Source: Bacteroidales bacterium
GTDB lineage: Bacteria; Bacteroidota; Bacteroidia; Bacteroidales; P3
NCBI GenBank assembly: GCA_017439185.1
Contig: JAFRTM010000025.1
Span: 1-40,715, forward strand
Reading direction: 5' to 3'
Length of the DNA: 40,715 nt
Numbering within the stretch: the stretch's first letter is position 1; each line of letters starts with the position of its first letter. Shown here piece by piece: positions 16,654-24,327 of the stretch. A model generated the notes under the pieces. The model did no database searches, was not told the DNA's origin, and worked only from the letters and a program-made list of their open reading frames with translations. The translations under genes were made by a program, and so were the position numbers.

Positions 16654-16708
16654 CATTCGACTCCCATTCGACACACATTCGATATTCATTCGACACAAAT
16701 CCGACCGC
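16654..16708. repeat. phased 11-bp direct repeats (CATTCGACACA type)
   Basis: CATTCGA occurs at 16654, 16665, 16676 and 16687, exactly 11 bases apart. A degenerate fifth unit, AATCCGACCGC, follows at 16698, and ACCCGACC occurs twice at 16716-16732. The spacing is close to one helical turn, so a protein binding each unit would sit on one face of the DNA. The array lies about 130 bases upstream of the protease start and 390 upstream of the gapA promoter. Confidence 0.75.
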
Positions 16709-16751
16709 TCTCCTACCCGACCTTACCCGACCATGGTTAAGTCAAAAAACA

Positions 16752-16799
16752 ACCATAGAGTTACCATAGAGTTGATACCTAGTTGAGTGCTATGTATCA
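16752..16799. repeat. tandem ACCATAGAGTT pair plus hairpin
   Basis: ACCATAGAGTT is repeated twice without a gap (16752-16762, 16763-16773). It runs directly into an inverted repeat, TGATACCTAG (16773-16782) with CTATGTATCA (16790-16799): 9 of 10 pairs, 7-base loop. No T-run follows on either strand. Confidence 0.6.
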
Positions 16800-17073
16800 G
16801 CAATTTAGCTTTTGCCGAAAATTGTCCTCTCTTCAAAAAATCATCACTTTTTGTACAACAACCGTAACATCTATGATAATCAGTATATTGTATAAATTTT
16901 AAGACATTTTAACACTAATCACTCGTCCTGTCCAATTCTCATCAGAACACCCCGAATTTTAACATTTCCACACCGATTCCCCCATCCTTTGACCCATAAT
17001 CATTTTTTCGTACTCTTTCACACTGACAATCAGCCCTCTAATGAAAATGTTGATAATATTTAATGAATTATTC

Positions 17074-17103
17074 TTTATATATAGAAAAATATTAGTATCT
17101 TTG
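17074..17103 (+). promoter_or_regulatory. gapA promoter
   Basis: The -7 element TATCTTTG lies at 17096-17103, with TTT in the -33 position 19 bases upstream. This leaves a leader of about 45 bases before the gapA ATG. Confidence 0.75.
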
Positions 17104-17157
17104 CAAATTGTTGAATAAAGTCAAAATATTATATAAACAAATTAAACACAGTATATT

Positions 17158-18165
17158 ATGGCAAAAGTAGCAATCAACGGTTTCGGCCGTATCGGACGTA
17201 TGTCCTTCCGCGCAATGTTGGCACATCCTGAACTCGACGTGGTCGCCGTCAACGACCTCACCAGTGCCGACACTCTGGCTTACCTCTTCAAATACGACTC
17301 AGTCCACGCTGGTTTCGACGGTGAAGTGCACGCCGAAGGCGACTGCATCGTGGTCAACGGCAAAAAGGTGAAGATCTACGCCGAGCGCGACCCCGAAAAC
17401 CTCCCCTGGAAAGAACTCGGTATCGACATCGTGGTCGAGTCAACCGGCCTCTTCAAAAAGCGCGAGCAGATGATGAAACACATCAACGCCGGCGCCAAGA
17501 AGGTCATCCTCACCGTTCCCGCTGCCAAAGCCGACGATGTTGACGCTACCATCGTTCTCGGTGTCAACGACAACACACTCACCAAAGAGATGCAGCTCGT
17601 CTCCAACGCCAGCTGCACCACCAACTGCCTCGCTCCCGTGGCCAAAGTCCTCAACGACAAGTTCGGCATCAAGCGCGGCCTCATGAACACCATCCACTCC
17701 TACACCAACGACCAGAAGATCCTCGACCAGCCCCACAGCGACCTCCGTCGTGCACGTGCTGCCGCAGTGTCTATCATTCCTACCTCCTCCGGCGCAGCCA
17801 AAGCCGTTGGTCTGGTTATCCCTGAGCTGAAAGGCAAACTCGACGGCTTCGCCATGCGCGTGCCCACTCCCGACGGCTCCGTTGTTGACCTCACCGCCGA
17901 GCTCAGCCACACAGTCACCAAAGAGGGAATCAACGCTGCCATCAAAGAGGCCGCCGAAGGCCCGATGAAAGGCATCCTCGAATATGTTGACGAGCCTATC
18001 GTGAGCATCGACATCGTGGACAATCGCCACAGCTCCATCTTCGACTCGCTCCTCACCCAGGTCATGGACGGCAACTTTGTGAAAGTGGTCTCCTGGTACG
18101 ACAACGAGCAGGGCTACAGCACCCGCGTGGGCGACTTGGCCTCGAAACTGGCTACTCTGCTGTAA
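17158..18165 (+). CDS. gapA: glyceraldehyde-3-phosphate dehydrogenase
   Basis: This enzyme catalyses NAD-dependent oxidation and phosphorylation of glyceraldehyde 3-phosphate in glycolysis. The 335 residues are full length. The Rossmann motif is NGFGRIGR (7-14). D33 in VAVNDL points to NAD rather than NADP use. The catalytic Cys is C153 in SNASCTTNC, with H180 in MNTIHSYTNDQ. The C-terminal WYDNEQGYSTRVGDL is typical. It has its own promoter and a strong terminator 15 bases after the stop, so it is probably monocistronic. Codon use is biased toward C-ending codons, as expected for a highly expressed gene. The call is secure. Confidence 0.98.
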   Translation: MAKVAINGFGRIGRMSFRAMLAHPELDVVAVNDLTSADTLAYLFKYDSVHAGFDGEVHAEGDCIVVNGKKVKIYAERDPENLPWKELGIDIVVESTGLFKKREQMMKHINAGAKKVILTVPAAKADDVDATIVLGVNDNTLTKEMQLVSNASCTTNCLAPVAKVLNDKFGIKRGLMNTIHSYTNDQKILDQPHSDLRRARAAAVSIIPTSSGAAKAVGLVIPELKGKLDGFAMRVPTPDGSVVDLTAELSHTVTKEGINAAIKEAAEGPMKGILEYVDEPIVSIDIVDNRHSSIFDSLLTQVMDGNFVKVVSWYDNEQGYSTRVGDLASKLATLL

Positions 18166-18180
18166 GAGCACGACCATAAC

Positions 18181-18236
18181 AATCGGAGTAGTCGGAATAC
18201 CCCTGAGTATTCGGATTACTCCGATTTCTTGTTTAT
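18181..18236 (+). terminator. gapA terminator
   Basis: A 20-bp stem (18181-18200 with 18207-18226, two mismatches) and the loop CCCTGA are followed by a T-rich tail (TTTCTTGTTT). It lies just after the gapA stop and partly overlaps a possible TTG start for the next gene, which supports the later ATG there. Confidence 0.85.
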
Positions 18237-18255
18237 TACTAAAAAAGGACATCCA

Positions 18256-19005
18256 ATGCCCAATATTCTCGAAGGAAAAGTGGCTATCATCACCGGTGCC
18301 ACACGCGGCATAGGCAAAGCCATCGCCCTCCGCTTCGCCAGCGAAGGCTGCGACATCGCTTTCTGCGCCCGCCACTCCGACCTTATCCCCGACACAGAAA
18401 ACGCCCTCCACCAACTCGGCCGCAAGGCAAGAGGCTACGTCGCCGACGTCTCCTACATGGAGCAGGCCGCCCAGTTTGTCGAAAACGTCCTCAACGATTT
18501 CGGCCATATCGACATCCTGGTCAACAACGCCGGCATCACCGATGACTCGGCCGTCAAGCGCATGACCCAGGAACAGTTCGCCCGTGTGATACAGGTGAAC
18601 CTCGGCAGCGTCTTTGCCATGACCAAAGCCATCCAGCCCGTGATGTGGAAGCAAGGATTCGGCTCCATAGTCAATATGGGTTCCGTAGTAGGAATCGCCG
18701 GCAACTACAAACAGGCCAACTATGCCGCCTCCAAAGCCGGCATCATAGGATTCTCCAAGAGCTGCGCCAAAGAATTCGCCGCACGAAATATCAGGGTCAA
18801 CGTGGTTTGTCCCGGATTCATCGAGACAGAGATGACCGCCGACATTCCGCAGGAGCTGATGGACACCTGGTGCAGCCGCATTCCCATGAAGCGCCCCGGC
18901 ACCACCGACGAGGTCGCCCAAGCCTGCGTGTTCCTCGCCAGCGACATGTGCCCCTACATTACCAGCGTCGTACTACCCGTCTGCGGCGGAATGGAAGACG
19001 CGTGA
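18256..19005 (+). CDS. fabG: 3-oxoacyl-ACP reductase (FabG-type SDR)
   Basis: This is an NADPH-dependent reduction of 3-ketoacyl-ACP in fatty-acid synthesis. The 249-residue length is typical. It has the cofactor motif TGATRGIG (13-20), NNAG (90-93), N115, and the catalytic S143, Y156 and K160 (YAASK). The frame is open from a TTG at 18229 inside the gapA terminator, but the ATG at 18256, with AAAAGGAC before it, is the start. The C-terminal PVCGGM takes the place of the usual VNGGM. No acpP or fabF is beside it, so another SDR substrate remains possible. The next gene starts 46 bases later. Confidence 0.88.
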   Translation: MPNILEGKVAIITGATRGIGKAIALRFASEGCDIAFCARHSDLIPDTENALHQLGRKARGYVADVSYMEQAAQFVENVLNDFGHIDILVNNAGITDDSAVKRMTQEQFARVIQVNLGSVFAMTKAIQPVMWKQGFGSIVNMGSVVGIAGNYKQANYAASKAGIIGFSKSCAKEFAARNIRVNVVCPGFIETEMTADIPQELMDTWCSRIPMKRPGTTDEVAQACVFLASDMCPYITSVVLPVCGGMEDA

Positions 19006-19051
19006 TCCTGTTAAAAGTTTTTGGTTCCCATTATTTCAGTGAGCAAAATCC

Positions 19052-19921
19052 ATGAAACGGTATCTCCTACTTCTTGCCGCCTGCCTTTTGGTCATCGTCG
19101 GATGCCATAGGCAGAAACAGTCCGGCACCTTCCAATACACCGACGACTACGGCACCTCCGTCTCCGTCCCCCAGTCACCCCAGCGCATCGTCTCGATGTC
19201 GCCGGCTGTCACCGAGATCATCTTCGCCCTCGGTGCCGAAGACCTCCTGGTGGGCCGCACCGACTTCTGCTCCTATCCTCCCCAGGTATCGGAGATCGAG
19301 AGCATGGGCGGTATCTCCAACCTCAACATAGAGAAGATCCTCTCTGTCAATCCCGACCTCGTGATCAGCGGCTCCATGATACCTCAAAAATCGGTACAGC
19401 ACCTCGCCAATATGGGAGTTCCCATGGTTTGTGTCATAGAGAAAAACTCCTTCGACAGCCTCTACTCCAACATACAGAAAATCGGGCAGCTCGTAAACCA
19501 TAGTCTGGCAGCTGACAGCCTCGTTACGTTGTTACAACAGCGGATGGCCTCGCTCGACACCCTGCCTCTCCCCTACCGCCCGTCGGTCTATTATTTGGTA
19601 GGATTCGGTGCTGGCGGCAATTTCACCGCCGGCGGCGACACCTTCATCAACGACATCATCACCATGGCAGGCGGCGAAAATATAGCCTCCGACGTAAAAG
19701 GCTGGAACTACAGCCTCGAAGCCCTTATGGAGAAAGACCCCGACTTTGTCATTGTCCGCCGTGAAGACAGCGCCCTCTTCTCCCAAACAAAACCCTACAA
19801 CCAGCTCTCGGCAGTAAAGAAACATCACGTCATCGGCATCGAAAGCGGCACCATCGACCTTCAGGTCCCACGCAACATCGACTGCATCCTCACCCTTCGC
19901 AAAATATTTTCCGAGCGGTAA
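19052..19921 (+). CDS. BtuF/FhuD-type ABC solute-binding lipoprotein
   Basis: A 289-residue substrate-binding protein for vitamin B12, haem or iron-siderophore uptake. The lipoprotein signal ends at C18 (LLVIVGC). The family's opening block RIVSMSPAVTEIIFALGAEDLLVGRTDFCSYP (about 45-76) and NLNIEKILSVNPDLVI (90-105) are clear, as is the C-lobe VYYLVGFGAGGNFTAGGDTFINDII. Typical BtuF recognises corrinoid with this layout, but the ligand cannot be fixed from sequence. No permease or ATPase gene is adjacent, so it must work with proteins encoded elsewhere. It follows fabG on the same strand by 46 bases. Confidence 0.88.
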   Translation: MKRYLLLLAACLLVIVGCHRQKQSGTFQYTDDYGTSVSVPQSPQRIVSMSPAVTEIIFALGAEDLLVGRTDFCSYPPQVSEIESMGGISNLNIEKILSVNPDLVISGSMIPQKSVQHLANMGVPMVCVIEKNSFDSLYSNIQKIGQLVNHSLAADSLVTLLQQRMASLDTLPLPYRPSVYYLVGFGAGGNFTAGGDTFINDIITMAGGENIASDVKGWNYSLEALMEKDPDFVIVRREDSALFSQTKPYNQLSAVKKHHVIGIESGTIDLQVPRNIDCILTLRKIFSER

Positions 19922-19991
19922 CACAACACCAAGCATATCAGCAACATAGGCGATAGTTATTAAAAAAGTGAATAAAATTTATAAAAAACTA

Positions 19992-20021
19992 TTGCCAAAT
20001 ATCAAATAATTAGTATCTTTG
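19992..20021 (+). promoter_or_regulatory. gcvT promoter
   Basis: TTG at 19992-19994, 19 bases, then TATCTTTG at 20014-20021. This is a textbook Bacteroidota vegetative promoter. The leader before the gcvT ATG is about 55 bases. Confidence 0.85.
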
Positions 20022-20081
20022 TACTCTCGTTACAAAAGATAAATAATTAATTAATATACAATCAATCAAAAGATTAGAACA

Positions 20082-21188
20082 ATGAAAACTACTCCTTACA
20101 CCGACTTACACATCGCATTGGGAGCCAAGATGGCAGAATTTGCCGGCTACAATATGCCTATCCAGTACACCGGCCTCGTCGAAGAGCATAACAACGTACG
20201 CAACAATGTTGGCGTGTTCGACGTGAGCCACATGGGCGAATTCCGTGCTAAAGGTCCCATCGCCAAGCATTTCATGCAGTATGTCACCACCAACAACGTC
20301 GAGGACCTCTTCGACGGTAAGGTGCAATATACCTGCCTCCCCAACGGTCAAGGTGGCGTGGTTGACGACATGCTCGTCTATCGCGTGAAGGACGACGAAT
20401 ATTTTATGGTGCCCAACGCCGCCAACATCGACAAGGACTGGAACTGGATGAGCCAGATTGCCGACAAGATGGGCATGGAACTCGGCAAAGACTTCGTCAA
20501 CGAGAGCGAGCAGTGGGCTCAGCTCGCCGTTCAGGGCCCCAACGCCCTCAAGGCTATGCAGAAACTTACCAGCGAGAATATCGTGGATATGGAGTACTAC
20601 ACCTTCAAGATCCTCACCTTCGCCGGCATCCCTGACATCATCCTCTCCACTACCGGTTACACCGGAGCTGGCGGATGCGAGATCTACATCCCGCGCGAGA
20701 AAGCCATCGAAGTGTGGAACGCCGTCTTCGAGGCTGGTAAGGAATTCGGCATCATGCCCGCCGGTCTCGGTTGCCGCGACACCCTGCGTCTGGAGAAGGG
20801 CTTCGCCCTCTATGGCCACGAGATGGACGACACCGTCAGCCCCCTCGAGGCTCCGCTGGCCTTCATCGTCAAGCTGAAAGCCGAGAACAACAACTTCATC
20901 AACAAGGAACTCCTCCTCGCCCAGAAAGCCGCCGGTTTCAAACGCAAAGTGGTCGGATTCGAGATGATTGATCGCGGTATCGCCCGCAACGGCTACGAAG
21001 TCTGCAACGCCGAAGGCAAGAAGATCGGTGAGGTACGCAGCGGAAGCCCCAGCCCCAGCACCGGTAAGAACATCGGCACCGCCCTTATCTGCGCCGACTA
21101 CGCCAAGGTAGGCACCGAGATCTACATCAAGATCCGCGAGAAGCTCCTCAAGGCCGTCACCGTCAAGATGCCGTTCTACGAGGGATAA
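20082..21188 (+). CDS. gcvT: glycine cleavage system T protein (aminomethyltransferase)
   Basis: GcvT transfers the methylene carbon from aminomethyl-lipoyl GcvH to tetrahydrofolate, releasing ammonia. The 368 residues match the family. It opens with TPYTDLHIALGAKMAEFAGYNMPIQY, followed by VFDVSHMGEF (45-54), the folate-site block STTGYTGAGGCEIY, and the C-terminal DRGIARNGYEV and GEVRSGSPSPSTGKNIG. It has its own promoter and is followed 49 bases later by a DUF1015 gene that shares the transcript up to the terminator at 22520. gcvP is 9 kb away on the other strand, and gcvH is not in the window. Confidence 0.97.
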   Translation: MKTTPYTDLHIALGAKMAEFAGYNMPIQYTGLVEEHNNVRNNVGVFDVSHMGEFRAKGPIAKHFMQYVTTNNVEDLFDGKVQYTCLPNGQGGVVDDMLVYRVKDDEYFMVPNAANIDKDWNWMSQIADKMGMELGKDFVNESEQWAQLAVQGPNALKAMQKLTSENIVDMEYYTFKILTFAGIPDIILSTTGYTGAGGCEIYIPREKAIEVWNAVFEAGKEFGIMPAGLGCRDTLRLEKGFALYGHEMDDTVSPLEAPLAFIVKLKAENNNFINKELLLAQKAAGFKRKVVGFEMIDRGIARNGYEVCNAEGKKIGEVRSGSPSPSTGKNIGTALICADYAKVGTEIYIKIREKLLKAVTVKMPFYEG

Positions 21189-21237
21189 GAAGCAAATTTA
21201 TACAACGCAACATTCACAATAACTAAAAAATATTGAT

Positions 21238-22503
21238 ATGAGCATTATAAAACCTTTTAAGGGCTTCCGCCCTCCAGTGGACATTGTAGAGAAACTGGCT
21301 TCGCGTCCTTATGACGTGCTGAACTCCGAAGAGGCCCGCGTGGAGTGCGAGGGCAACCCCTACAGCCTGCTGCATGTGACCAAGGCTGAGATAGACCTGC
21401 CCAAAGGCACCGATGAGCACTCGCCCGAAGTGTACCTGCAGGTGGTGAAGAACTACAACCTGTTCAAAGACCTCGGATGGCTGGTGAAAGACGAGGAGGA
21501 GAAACTCTACATCTACGCCCAGAGCATGAACCCCACCGCTGCCGACGCAAAATGGCAGTACGGCATCGTGGCCTGCGCCTACAGCGAGGACTATGTGAAC
21601 AAGGTCATCAAGAAACACGAGCTGACCCGCAAGGACAAGGAAGAGGACCGCATGAAACACGTGCGCATCACCAACGCCAACGTTGAGCCCGTATTCTTCG
21701 CATATCCCGCCATCGCCCGCATCGACGAGATAGTGGCTGGCATCACCTCGAAGAAGCCCATCTATGACTTCATCGCCAAGGAAGACGGATTCGGCCATCG
21801 TTTCTGGGTAATCGACGACAAGGCCACCATCGCCGAGTTGGTTGACATCTTCGACAAACAGGTTCCCGCCATGTATATCGCCGACGGCCACCACCGCAGT
21901 GCCGCCGCCGCCCTCGTGGGACAGGAGAAGAAAGAGCAGAACCCCAACCACACCGGCAAGGAGGAGTACAACTACTTCATGACCGTCATCTTCCCAGACA
22001 ACCAGCTGAACGTCATCGACTACAACCGCGTGGTGAAAGACCTCAACGGTCTCACGAAGGAGCAGTTCATCGCCGCCGTTGGCGAGAACTACGACTTGCA
22101 GGATATGGGCACCGAGATCTACAAGCCCGCCAAGCTGCATGAGCACAGCATGTACCTCGACGGCCACTGGTACAAGATGACCGCCAAGCCTGGCACCTAC
22201 AACGACAACGACCCCATCGGAGTTTTGGACGTTACCATCCTCTCGAACCTCGTGCTCGACAAGGTGCTCGGCATCAAGGACCTCCGTACCGACAAGCGTA
22301 TAGACTTCGTAGGCGGTATCCGCGGACTCGGCGAGCTGAAACGTCGCGTTGACAACGGCGAGATGAAGGTCGCCTTCGCTCTCTATCCTGTGAGCATGAA
22401 GCAGATCATCGACATCGCAGACACCGGCAACATTATGCCTCCGAAGACCACCTGGTTCGAGCCCAAGCTGCGCTCCGGCCTCGTGATTCACGAACTCTGC
22501 TAA
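21238..22503 (+). CDS. DUF1015 family protein
   Basis: A 421-residue cytoplasmic protein. It begins with IIKPFKGFRPPVDIVEKLASRPYDVLNSEEAR, the hallmark of the DUF1015 family, and carries KKHELTRKDKEEDRMKH (125-141) and AMYIADGHHRSAAAA (211-225). Its function is not established to my knowledge. Members often sit beside serine biosynthesis genes; here the neighbour is gcvT, also in glycine/serine one-carbon metabolism. The ADGHHR motif resembles the nucleotide-binding signature of ParB/sulfiredoxin-fold proteins, some of which are serine kinases (SerK, SbnI), so a related activity is possible but unproven. It lies 49 bases after gcvT and before a clear terminator. Confidence 0.9.
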   Translation: MSIIKPFKGFRPPVDIVEKLASRPYDVLNSEEARVECEGNPYSLLHVTKAEIDLPKGTDEHSPEVYLQVVKNYNLFKDLGWLVKDEEEKLYIYAQSMNPTAADAKWQYGIVACAYSEDYVNKVIKKHELTRKDKEEDRMKHVRITNANVEPVFFAYPAIARIDEIVAGITSKKPIYDFIAKEDGFGHRFWVIDDKATIAELVDIFDKQVPAMYIADGHHRSAAAALVGQEKKEQNPNHTGKEEYNYFMTVIFPDNQLNVIDYNRVVKDLNGLTKEQFIAAVGENYDLQDMGTEIYKPAKLHEHSMYLDGHWYKMTAKPGTYNDNDPIGVLDVTILSNLVLDKVLGIKDLRTDKRIDFVGGIRGLGELKRRVDNGEMKVAFALYPVSMKQIIDIADTGNIMPPKTTWFEPKLRSGLVIHELC

Positions 22504-22519
22504 AATAATACGACAAATA

Positions 22520-22552
22520 CAAAGGGTGTGCCTCAAGCGCGCCCTTTGTTGT
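22520..22552 (+). terminator. terminator of the gcvT-DUF1015 unit
   Basis: A 12-bp stem (22520-22531 with 22537-22548, including two G-T pairs) and a 5-base loop are followed by TTGTTGT. It spans a GTG that could extend the next ORF upstream, so the ATG at 22564 is preferred for that gene. Confidence 0.8.
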
Positions 22553-22563
22553 ATACAACCATA

Positions 22564-23103
22564 ATGGAACAGTTAGGCGAACTCTTATCTGCCAGGATAG
22601 GCAAATCCGAAGTCCTCGAGTTGTCACGGTTGGCAGCCAACAGCGAAGCGACGCGGGAGGAGTGCTTTCGCCTACTTTTCGATGACGACAAGCGCACTTC
22701 CGACAATGCGGCATGGATTATGACTCATCTCCCAAAGAGCGCCGACCGTTGGTTGCAGGGCAAGCAGACTCAACTCATAGACGAAGCCATGACCACCGCC
22801 AGCGACAGCAAACGGCGGCTGATAATGGTGTTGCTCGACCGCCTGAAGTTTGAAAAAGAGACCTTGCAAACCGATTTTCTCGATTTCTGCTTCGGCCGCC
22901 TGCTTGACCCCAACGAGCCTTACGGCATTCGTTCCCTGGCTGCAAAACTCGCCTATGCCCAATGCCATTATTTCCCCGAACTGAGAGAGGAATTGCGGCA
23001 AGCGCTGGAACTTCTCGAACGGGAAGAACTCAAGCCGGGTCTTACCCATACACGCAAAGTGGTGATGGGCAAAGTGGCCAACGCACAAAATGTAAATTAT
23101 TAA
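22564..23103 (+). CDS. hypothetical helical (HEAT-like) protein
   Basis: A 179-residue protein from the ATG at 22564; an alternative GTG at 22528 lies within a terminator stem. No signal peptide. It is almost wholly helical by eye, with repeating Leu/Ala/Arg helices (ECFRLLFDDD, SDNAAWIMTHLP, RRLIMVLLDRL, GIRSLAAKLAYAQ), and resembles HEAT-repeat adaptor proteins. I do not know a function. It lies 19 bases before a lipoprotein gene on the same strand. Confidence 0.75.
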   Translation: MEQLGELLSARIGKSEVLELSRLAANSEATREECFRLLFDDDKRTSDNAAWIMTHLPKSADRWLQGKQTQLIDEAMTTASDSKRRLIMVLLDRLKFEKETLQTDFLDFCFGRLLDPNEPYGIRSLAAKLAYAQCHYFPELREELRQALELLEREELKPGLTHTRKVVMGKVANAQNVNY

Positions 23104-23122
23104 CCCTAAAACAAATAAAACA

Positions 23123-23713
23123 ATGAAAAATAACATTTATTTTATCATGATGGCACTCGCCGTATTGAGTATCGGCGTTATGGGCTGCAAACAACAACCG
23201 AAAGTGGAGACACCCGCAGAAGACACCGTCGTTGTTGAGCAGGAGTGCCCCTATCTCGCAACCATCGAGGCTTATCTTACCAACGAACTGGCCAAAAATT
23301 ACGCACCCGGTGCTGTGTGCATCCCGGCTTACAGTGTAGTTGGAATCGATGACGCCGACGAGGCCGACATCAAAGTGTGGGGCGACTGGTGGGTGTATAA
23401 CTACGACATCTATGGCGACGACACACTGAGAACCGTTTCTGGCGGCAACCATCCGGGACTCATGCACCTGGCCAAAGCTGAAGAGGGCTACACTGTGACC
23501 TCTTTCGAGCAGACTGAGGACGGTGCCGGAAACATGGAAAGCGCAAAACGTATCTTCGGTGAGAAGTATGACGCTTTTGCCGCTGTAAACGGCGACCAGA
23601 AAGTCAAAGACTCTGTGCGTGCCGCAAGAATTGTGAAATACGTCAAGGACGAGGATTTGCCCTATACGAAACTGCAGGACTTGGGCATGGAACCAGTAGA
23701 CCTGCCTCTATAG
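23123..23713 (+). CDS. hypothetical lipoprotein, 196 aa
   Basis: The signal peptide ends in a lipobox-like SIGVMGC with Cys22, so the protein is probably lipid-anchored in the envelope. After an acidic linker come a helix (IEAYLTNELAKNYAPG) and a region rich in Asp and Trp (DIKVWGDWWVYNYDIYGDDTL) with GGNHPGLMHLAKAEEGYTVTSFEQTEDG. This layout recalls small Bacteroidales lipoproteins of unknown function. It starts 19 bases after the preceding gene and is followed by a strong terminator. No function assigned. Confidence 0.8.
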   Translation: MKNNIYFIMMALAVLSIGVMGCKQQPKVETPAEDTVVVEQECPYLATIEAYLTNELAKNYAPGAVCIPAYSVVGIDDADEADIKVWGDWWVYNYDIYGDDTLRTVSGGNHPGLMHLAKAEEGYTVTSFEQTEDGAGNMESAKRIFGEKYDAFAAVNGDQKVKDSVRAARIVKYVKDEDLPYTKLQDLGMEPVDLPL

Positions 23714-23730
23714 TTTTGTGCTGAAAAGAG

Positions 23731-23767
23731 AAAGAAGCCTCGCGTCTCATTGGCGTGAGGCTTCTTT
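23731..23767 (+). terminator. terminator after the lipoprotein gene
   Basis: AAAGAAGCCTCGCG (23731-23744) pairs with CGTGAGGCTTCTTT (23754-23767) with one wobble pair and a 9-base loop. The T-rich tail TTTATTGTTG follows. Confidence 0.85.
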
Positions 23768-23934
23768 ATTGTTGCCTTTCCTTGATAGCAGGTTGGTATA
23801 ACTCCCATTTATGGTTGAGCCGTGTTTGGTATATGGTTGAGTCCACAAAAGAAAAAATATTGGGTGCGGCACAATATTTTACCAGCTGTTGCGTTATTTA
23901 TAGTTATAATGTATATAGTATATAGGATAAGTAT

Positions 23935-24291
23935 ATGGACGATCTCGAGAATCTGATAGTAATTGGCGACCGGATGCTGGTGAAACCGAGTATGGGAGAG
24001 GAGAAGAGCCGTGGTGGCTTGTACCTACCGGTTGGCTACCAAGACAAAGAGGAGGTAAAGAGCGGTTATGTCCTGAAATGTGGTCCGGGCTATCCTTTGC
24101 CGACAATGGACGACGAAAGCGAGTCGTGGACAGGCCATAGGAGTCAGCCCCACTACCTGCCGCTGCAGGTTAAGGCAGGCGACTTGGCGATATTTATGGC
24201 CAAGAATGCGGTGGAAATAAAATACTGTGGCGAGAAGTATCTGATAGTGCCGCAGAGCGCAATACTGATGGTGGAGAGATGCGACGAATAG
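23935..24291 (+). CDS. GroES-fold (Cpn10-like) family protein
   Basis: A 118-residue protein with the co-chaperonin opening LIVIGDRMLVKP, then SRGGLYLPVGYQDKEEVKSGYVLKCGPG, the region that forms the barrel and mobile loop in GroES. Near the end, AGDLAIFMAKNAVEIKYCGEKYLIV matches the GroES C-terminal strands. It is longer than GroES (about 95) because of an insert around PLPTMDDESESWTGHRSQPHY. No groEL is adjacent, so it is probably a paralogue with a different partner or role. The alaS gene begins 36 bases later. The first 18 residues closely match the start of the cupin at 35501. Confidence 0.85.
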   Translation: MDDLENLIVIGDRMLVKPSMGEEKSRGGLYLPVGYQDKEEVKSGYVLKCGPGYPLPTMDDESESWTGHRSQPHYLPLQVKAGDLAIFMAKNAVEIKYCGEKYLIVPQSAILMVERCDE

Positions 24292-24327
24292 CAACAAACG
24301 ATGAATTAATAAATAATATATATCACA

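Larger units (their letters stand above)
16524..17157. other. gene-free divergent intergenic region
   Basis: This region separates the leftward protease gene from rightward gapA. It holds a Shine-Dalgarno for the protease (16532-16538), an 11-bp phased repeat array (16654-16708), two tandem copies of ACCATAGAGTT (16752-16773), a hairpin (16773-16799) and the gapA promoter near 17096. The stretch 16800-17070 is AT-rich with no gene or structure that I can support. Confidence 0.7.
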
